Of a DNA stretch of 64,000 nucleotides, positions 60,301 through 64,000 are shown piece by piece. The notes under the pieces were generated by a model that saw only the letters and a program-made list of their open reading frames with translations, was not told the DNA's origin and did not search any database. Position 1 is the first letter of the stretch, and every line of letters begins with the position of its first letter. A program made the translations under genes and the position numbers. This DNA is from an uncultured Bacilli bacterium (lineage in GTDB: Bacteria > Bacillota_I > Bacilli_A > RF39 > UBA660): assembly GCA_949451605.1 (NCBI GenBank), contig CASTSB010000001.1:124001-188000 (forward strand), given 5' to 3'.

Positions 60301-60938
60301 ATTGTCATACTTGATGGCTTTTGATTTTCATTATTAAAATCTAACTTATATGTACCATTTCTAATTGCAGAATCGTTTTTTTGTTTTCCTTCATTAGTAT
60401 TATATGTAACTGTATACATCCTTTGAAAATCAAAATCTAATTTTAAATTATAAGTTGTTGAAGATGCAGAGAATCCTCCATCTTTATATTTAATCTTAAC
60501 TCGTATTGTTTTAGTCATTCCTAGACTACATTTATTATCCTGGCATAAAGCTTTATTCATTTCGTAATCAAGTACTTCAAGTGATAAATTTTCTGGTAAA
60601 TTATTAATTGAAAGAATTCCCATCTCTACATTACCAAGATTAGTTATATCTACTGCATATACCGCCTCAGATGTAGAACTTGGAAGAGTTACACCTACTT
60701 GGATATTATTCTTATTATAATCCTCATAATTAGATGAAGCATTATTAAAACTACTAGTTCTAATTCCTGTTATTCTTATATCTTCTCTTATTCTAACATC
60801 AGTTGAAAAACCTGATAGATTAAGATTAGAATTAAATGCCGCATAACCAAAGCTTAGTAGTACAACAACGCTTAAAATTAATATAGAAAGGTTTCTTTTA
60901 GTAATATTCTTTTCTAAGTATCTTAAAAAAACATTCAT
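57315..60938 (-). CDS. Giant BspA-like LRR surface protein (DUF285 repeats)
   Basis: 1207 residues with the same N-terminal export module as the 784-residue neighbour (about 1-170; FGYAAFNSNLNLSG, CQDNKCSLGMTKTI), then a short extra beta-domain (about 170-240, YTVTYNTNEGKQKND, a bacterial-Ig-like/flaggin-like repeat) absent from the neighbour, and about 35 LRR repeats (about 340-1190) of the DUF285 type, ending again ...TGVTVSIA. Secreted, unanchored by any motif I can see. Paralogous duplication and expansion are evident. RBS GAAGGTGAGC. Confidence 0.92.
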   Translation of the reverse strand: MNVFLRYLEKNITKRNLSILILSVVVLLSFGYAAFNSNLNLSGFSTDVRIREDIRITGIRTSSFNNASSNYEDYNKNNIQVGVTLPSSTSEAVYAVDITNLGNVEMGILSINNLPENLSLEVLDYEMNKALCQDNKCSLGMTKTIRVKIKYKDGGFSASSTTYNLKLDFDFQRMYTVTYNTNEGKQKNDSAIRNGTYKLDFNNENQKPSSMTIKMNNVSITNFDYTHSTGILTIPNVSGDIVITNSYIDYLKVSGNPDSADVKFFNQTAKRNEIESISFKNSKAVPVNVIESFDVSEDSTGNIMAYYTDTDNNGLYELYIGQDGGVKANPDSSFLFKYMTNLKSIDLTYFNTDAVTSMNSLFNYCSSLTTLNLSRFNTSKVTDMSYIFSMCSSLTGLDLSTFDTSNVIDMHSMFHTCSNIGSLDLSNFITTNVTNLGWMFFECNKLKSVDLSSFNTSKVTQMKRMFSECSSLTNLNIINFITSNVEDMSGMFSDCSNLTTLNLSKFNTSKVTDMEKMFNLCVELISINIDTTLFKTDKVTNMAWMFSECKKLLNVDTSKFVATNALNTKSMFNDCNSITEINLGSFTTTKATNTSSMFNRCFALTSINIKNFVASFSTDMQSMFRKCSVLTTIDISSWDTRSVENMEYMFAECPKLASLTLGSKFVGTNSTTMYAMFWQCSSLTSLDLNNLGTSKTTTTAYMFRDCINLVNLNISNFNPYLCTTMFQMFAECNKLTSLNLSSFNTSNTTDMKNMFYDCYKLSSITINTTTFKTEKVTNMGWMFYNCNSLTSIDTSKFTATNVTQMKSMFAGCNNLTSLNLNSFGESKVTDNSYMFYNCNKLATLTLNNFNPSLSTTLNSMFKECNSLTSVDLGKFSTGNVKDMGQMFWNCTVLTSANTSSFVSTNIEKLNSMFHGCNQITSINLSKFSISNVNTTAFMFNLCNAVETINLGSLNTSKVTTMSAMFQQCNKLKNLNINTATFLTNAVTDISYMFYQCNTLASIDTSNFVATNVTTCRNMFYGCKLLEKIDLSKFNLKNYANTAYMFCVCNKLSNLILNEIKTTNAAYMFYNCWPLQYVNTTKFDTSQCTDMQYMFYNCYWQSLDLRSFNTSNVTNMQYMFLQASVTTLDLSSFNTSNVTNMKCMFRACTDLVTLNIKNFDTSKVTNTEEMFYYCHSLRTVYVKNTTMQSWVNSKLANDSITGVTVSIA

Positions 60939-61012
60939 ATGCTCACCTTCTATCTGCTATTTTACTATATATTAGTATACCAAAAAATTACTCACCTAAC
61001 AACAAAATGCAA

Positions 61013-61037
61013 TAAAAAAAGGAAACTATGTTTCCTT
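61013..61037 (-). terminator. Terminator after small secreted protein gene
   Basis: Minus-strand AAGGAAAC-ATA-GTTTCCTT stem followed by T5; its stem is nearly the same as the one after the large BspA-like gene. Confidence 0.85.
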
Positions 61038-61047
61038 AATTATTTAA

Positions 61048-61626
61048 TTAATAATTTGCTGTTGAATCTGCTTGTTGGAATACAAGTGATAAGTTACATG
61101 TAATGCTATCTAGTGCAGTTGGCAAATCAGTTGCATTTAAGTTTTTGTTGTATTCTACTCTTACTTTAACTTTTTTAGAAGCATTTGCTCTTAGTCCATC
61201 TTTAACAGTTAAATTATTTCCATCTGCATAACTAACAGTATATGTTAAATATTTTTGTTGGTCTGCAGTTAATTGAGATTTATTAACTGAAGTTAACATA
61301 GCATCAATTGTACCTTTGTTAGCAATATCTACTGTAAATTCATAGAAATCTCCAGGTAATGCTAATTCAACTGAGAAATTTAATCTTGTAGGATCTCCAG
61401 TTGCTAAAGCAATTGTTCCACTTTGTGTGTTTGATGCACTTTCTTGAATATTTTCAAATTGTACTTTCCATGTATTTTTCTTAATTGAAGTGCTACCAGT
61501 AATATTTAATGTTGTTGATAAAACTGCGAAACCTACACTCATACATAAAATTAGTAATAAAACTAAATATAATTTACTGTTATTATCTTTTTTTCTTTGT
61601 TCTTGACCTTGTCCTTGATTATTCAT
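61048..61626 (-). CDS. Small secreted/surface protein with the BspA-type export module
   Basis: 192 residues: 15 charged/Gln residues, a hydrophobic export helix (about 18-36) ending VGFAVLSTTLNITGSTSI, and one beta-rich domain with the features of the N-terminal module of the two LRR proteins. Possible processing after the A-V-L-S stretch. No repeats. May be a fibre-like or structural subunit (TasA-like biofilm proteins come to mind) but similarity is not strong enough to say so. RBS AGGGAGGAG. Directly upstream of the LRR genes. Confidence 0.75.
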   Translation of the reverse strand: MNNQGQGQEQRKKDNNSKLYLVLLLILCMSVGFAVLSTTLNITGSTSIKKNTWKVQFENIQESASNTQSGTIALATGDPTRLNFSVELALPGDFYEFTVDIANKGTIDAMLTSVNKSQLTADQQKYLTYTVSYADGNNLTVKDGLRANASKKVKVRVEYNKNLNATDLPTALDSITCNLSLVFQQADSTANY

Positions 61627-61725
61627 AAATATCTCCTCCCTATGATAATTTAATTTTAATATTTTAAATTTAAATAGTCAAGAGATGATATTAAAATTTT
61701 ACAGTTCAACATAATTTTGTCACTT

Positions 61726-63105
61726 TTAAAAATTAGAATGCTTTTTTGTTTTAGTTTTTTCTAAAGATTTAGAATCTATATAAATAACTTTGCCTCCTGG
61801 AGGAGAAATTTCTACTCCATCATAAACCATCCAAATGATATTACTCTTTTTCTTAGGTGTTTCTGCATAACCATCTGTAAATATTATTTTGTTATTAGCG
61901 TGAGGCGTGAACGAGTTAACTGCAACATCAAAATCTGTTCCGCCTCTACCTTCAAATACTAAATTATCAATATCAGTCATGTTTTTAACTGGTTGAAATC
62001 CATAGAATTTGGTATCAAAACAACCTACTGATAATATTGAATCTTTTAAAATGTTTTTACATTCTCTTAAAAAGTTTTTTAGTAATTCTTCATCAACAGA
62101 TCCACTAGTATCTAATAAAATTTCTGTTTCATTATGTGGTAATTCTTCTAGATGGGGAGTAACTACACCATACTCTATTGTTGCATTTTCAAAGGACCAA
62201 TCATAGTCACGATAAGTATTCACTTGAAGTATTCTTTTCCAATCTAATAAATTTGTTTTTCCTTCAATATTAGATAAATTTATTTTTTCTTGATCTGTCT
62301 CTTCTCCAGGAAGTCTTGGTCCAGCTGTTTTTATTTTTTCTAACTTATCTTTTAATTTCTTTAAATTAACTAATTTTTCTTTTTTATTTTCTTTAAAGCT
62401 TTTAGTCTCATCAATTTCTTTATTTGGATGATTTTCTTTATCTAAATTAGAATCTGTACCATTTTTTACTTTTTTATTATCATCTTTTTCTTCATCCAAC
62501 CATCTTTTATGAGAAGAAACATTATTTTCATCAAATTCATCATTGCTTTTATTATTGCCCTTATCATTTTCTTCAAAGTCTTCACTATCTTTTATATTAC
62601 TATTTTGAGAGTCCTTCTCATTATGATTATTGTTTTGAGACTTATTACTGTCCTGAATACTTTGTCCTTTATTGTAATCTTTTTGGCTTTTATTTTTACT
62701 ATCATCTTTTTTGGTCTGTTCTTCTTTTATTAGTTTTTCGTAAAACTTTTCAGCACTGAAGTTTACAGCTTCTGGTTTATCTATAATACCTTCAGGAGCG
62801 GTTAAACCATCTTTTTTTAGAAGGGCATTAATGACTGCATCCGTTGCGATATTCCATAATCTAAGATTCTTATTTTTACATCTTTTTATATGATCAAAGG
62901 CTATATGACATACTTCATGGGCTATTGTGAATTTTTGTTGGTCTTCTGTTAATTTTTCTAAAAAAGTTTTATTGTAATAAATATTTTTGCCATTTGTTTC
63001 ACATGTTCCATAATCTTGTTCTATAAATTTTGCACTTGTAATAATTCTTCCGAATAAGGGGTAAGATGCTAAAAGGCTTGTCTTTATTTTATCAATATTT
63101 ACCAT
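61726..63105 (-). CDS. VWA-like (DUF2201) protein with N-terminal metallopeptidase-like domain
   Basis: About 459 residues. Residues about 40-80 hold the zinc motif FTIAHEVCHIAFDH (HExxH plus downstream His); then an Asn/Lys/Glu-rich linker (about 135-250, low complexity) and a C-terminal VWA-like domain with MIDAS LDTSGSVDEE and GGTDFDVA. DUF2201-type proteins are partners of MoxR-family AAA+ ATPases, which is the arrangement here. Start at 63105 (RBS GGTGATAT); a frame reaching 63120 would add five residues. Genes at 63105-63488 and 63445-64000 are upstream in the same operon. Confidence 0.85.
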   Translation of the reverse strand: MVNIDKIKTSLLASYPLFGRIITSAKFIEQDYGTCETNGKNIYYNKTFLEKLTEDQQKFTIAHEVCHIAFDHIKRCKNKNLRLWNIATDAVINALLKKDGLTAPEGIIDKPEAVNFSAEKFYEKLIKEEQTKKDDSKNKSQKDYNKGQSIQDSNKSQNNNHNEKDSQNSNIKDSEDFEENDKGNNKSNDEFDENNVSSHKRWLDEEKDDNKKVKNGTDSNLDKENHPNKEIDETKSFKENKKEKLVNLKKLKDKLEKIKTAGPRLPGEETDQEKINLSNIEGKTNLLDWKRILQVNTYRDYDWSFENATIEYGVVTPHLEELPHNETEILLDTSGSVDEELLKNFLRECKNILKDSILSVGCFDTKFYGFQPVKNMTDIDNLVFEGRGGTDFDVAVNSFTPHANNKIIFTDGYAETPKKKSNIIWMVYDGVEISPPGGKVIYIDSKSLEKTKTKKHSNF

Positions 63106-63488
63106 TATATCACCACACAATAAGATAATACTTCACTATCAATGACACTTATATTTTTTGAAGTTATAAATATTTTAGATTCTTTAGGTAGAGGAAATAC
63201 TCCTACTTTTTTATATTTTAAAATCTCAATAAATTTCTTTTGCTCTTCTTTAGAGATATTATCCATATTATCAATAATTAATAATTTATTTTTACTATTA
63301 CACAAGCATTGATACCATTCAGGAGGTAAATAATTAGTACCTTCATAATGACCATTTAAATCATCAATACTAACGCTTACATCTAAAATAGTATAATTAT
63401 CAAACATACTATAGTCACTACTTGTAAATAATATAGGCTTAGTATTATTTTCTAAGGCTTTTTTTAAAAGTTTTAGCTTCTCTTTCAT
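63105..63488 (-). CDS. AAA-like protein lacking the P-loop
   Basis: 127 residues. The Walker-B-like segment LLIIDNMDNISKEEQKKFIEIL, the sensor-like SKIFITSKNIS and the order of strands suggest half of an AAA+ domain, but the place of Walker A (ILFTSSDYSMFDN) has no G-x-x-G-K-T/S, so it cannot bind ATP normally. Probably a structural partner or adapter in the MoxR/VWA complex. It overlaps the upstream MoxR gene by 44 bases and abuts the VWA gene (one-base overlap). RBS AGGTGAATA. Confidence 0.68.
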   Translation of the reverse strand: MKEKLKLLKKALENNTKPILFTSSDYSMFDNYTILDVSVSIDDLNGHYEGTNYLPPEWYQCLCNSKNKLLIIDNMDNISKEEQKKFIEILKYKKVGVFPLPKESKIFITSKNISVIDSEVLSYCVVI

Positions 63489-64000
63489 TACTATTCACCT
63501 CATCATTTATTGATAATTCGTATATTTTTTCTAATCTTTTTGTAGCATCTCCAATCCAGACTTTATCAAATAAAGCAGTCAATTCGCCACCAAAATTATC
63601 TTTCACAAAATTTCTTACTGGCTCTACTTGATCAAAATTTGCTATTGTTAAGCCCATTGTTGTTACATATTTATCTGCTATATTCATATTAGATAAATAT
63701 TTCTTATCAATATTATTTTCTATAATATCATTTACCCCTATACCTTTTCTTGTTGAGAATTTAATAAAGTCTTCTGTTAATTCTTTGCCTATTAAACTTC
63801 TTAACATATATGGATTGTTAGATGTGTATAAAAGACGTGATGCCATTTCCCATTTTCTTGGTGTTGCATTGGGACTTATTCCTGTATATTCTTTTCTAAA
63901 TACTTCTTCGCGATTTAAATAAATGTAATTATAGATTGCAGGATGAATTTTTCTTGGTAGTTTTATTTTTCTAAATGGAATTGTGTTATTGTTTCCATTT
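63445..64000 (-). CDS. MoxR-family AAA+ ATPase, C-terminal part (runs off right edge)
   Basis: The reading frame has no stop from 63445 to the window edge, and its sequence upstream of the internal ATG at 63846 continues (KIHPAIYNYIYLNREE, TPRKWEMASRLLYTSNNP), so 63846 is not the start. The visible 185 residues contain the MoxR lid region: HPAIYNYIY, G-I-S-P-N-A-TPRKWEMAS, LIGKELTEDFIKF and a helical C-terminus. The P-loop is beyond the window. MoxR proteins act as chaperone-like ATPases for VWA partners, here the gene at 61726-63105. Confidence 0.78.
   Translation of the reverse strand, partial: NGNNNTIPFRKIKLPRKIHPAIYNYIYLNREEVFRKEYTGISPNATPRKWEMASRLLYTSNNPYMLRSLIGKELTEDFIKFSTRKGIGVNDIIENNIDKKYLSNMNIADKYVTTMGLTIANFDQVEPVRNFVKDNFGGELTALFDKVWIGDATKRLEKIYELSINDEVNSNEREAKTFKKSLRK

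Noticed and set aside
54762-60938. Long plus-strand frames within the LRR genes (e.g. 58927-59559).
   Set aside because: They are mirror frames of the repeats, with repeating patterns of the antisense of the LRR codons and no RBS.
1-64000. CRISPR array.
   Set aside because: No set of evenly spaced 25-40-base direct repeats with unique spacers; the only repeat arrays are LRR codons.
1-64000. Insertion sequences, integrases or prophage structural genes.
   Set aside because: No transposase or integrase motifs; ORF6N alone is not proof of a prophage.
1-64000. Mycoplasma-type code (UGA as Trp).
   Set aside because: Trp residues in checked genes are encoded by TGG and frames are closed with ordinary stops; standard code 11 suffices.

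Overview
The window is AT-rich DNA (T/A-rich wobble positions, long A/T spacers) from a low-GC Bacillota, most likely an uncultured gut or host-associated Bacilli/Mollicutes-relative. The reasons are strong GGAGG-type ribosome binding sites, many short rho-independent terminators, UGG used for tryptophan, BspA-type leucine-rich surface proteins, a truncated GerA germination locus (hinting at a spore-forming ancestry), a D,D-carboxypeptidase and an N-acetylhexosaminidase (a walled cell), and fermentation via lactate dehydrogenase. The taxonomic placement is inference. Almost everything is encoded on the minus strand, consistent with a leading-strand bias.

Layout. 1-17 kb: two regulated ABC-transporter modules of the antimicrobial-peptide type (FtsX-type ABC pair plus sensor kinase/regulator at 0.1-5.3 kb; BcrAB-type ABC pair plus kinase/regulator at 11.5-14.9 kb). 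They are interspersed with one-component regulators (XRE and MerR, mostly membrane-tethered), a D,D-carboxypeptidase, CsaA and a methyltransferase-acetyltransferase fusion. 17-22 kb: a GyrI-like protein, a frameshifted membrane gene, a 36-residue membrane peptide, tRNA-Met, three orphan genes and a ClpX-like AAA+ ATPase. 22-33 kb: purine nucleoside phosphorylase, a very large MMPL transporter with a repeat-built extracytoplasmic loop, TtcA-like tRNA thiolase, NagZ-like glycosidase, an EamA transporter and YcxB/YjbR-type proteins. 33-40 kb: copper ATPase/chaperone in one operon with a queuosine-precursor transporter and an SDR enzyme, then a cation antiporter and lactate dehydrogenase. 40-45 kb: an accessory spot with an ORF6N-HKD protein preceded by its own promoter, a pseudoknot-like RNA and a terminator; then RlmD-type rRNA methylase and a reduced GerA locus. 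45-54.6 kb: a tightly overlapped operon (papain-like amidase, DUF4186, peptidase E, ComEC-like hydrolase, DUF3006, pentapeptide repeats), and another (YugP peptidase, zinc-ribbon protein, heterodimeric ABC exporter, lipid kinase). 54.7-61.6 kb: two giant BspA-like proteins and a small secreted protein sharing one N-terminal export module. 61.7-64 kb: a MoxR ATPase, a P-loop-less AAA-like partner and a VWA/metallopeptidase protein.

The most unusual signals are the RNA-terminator leader of the ORF6N-HKD gene (41107-41254), the TTAACA box array before the BcrAB-type transporter, a 19-bp-spacer MerR promoter in front of a membrane-tethered MerR gene, the repeat-expanded MMPL protein, the reduced GerA locus and the MoxR/degenerate-AAA/VWA cassette.
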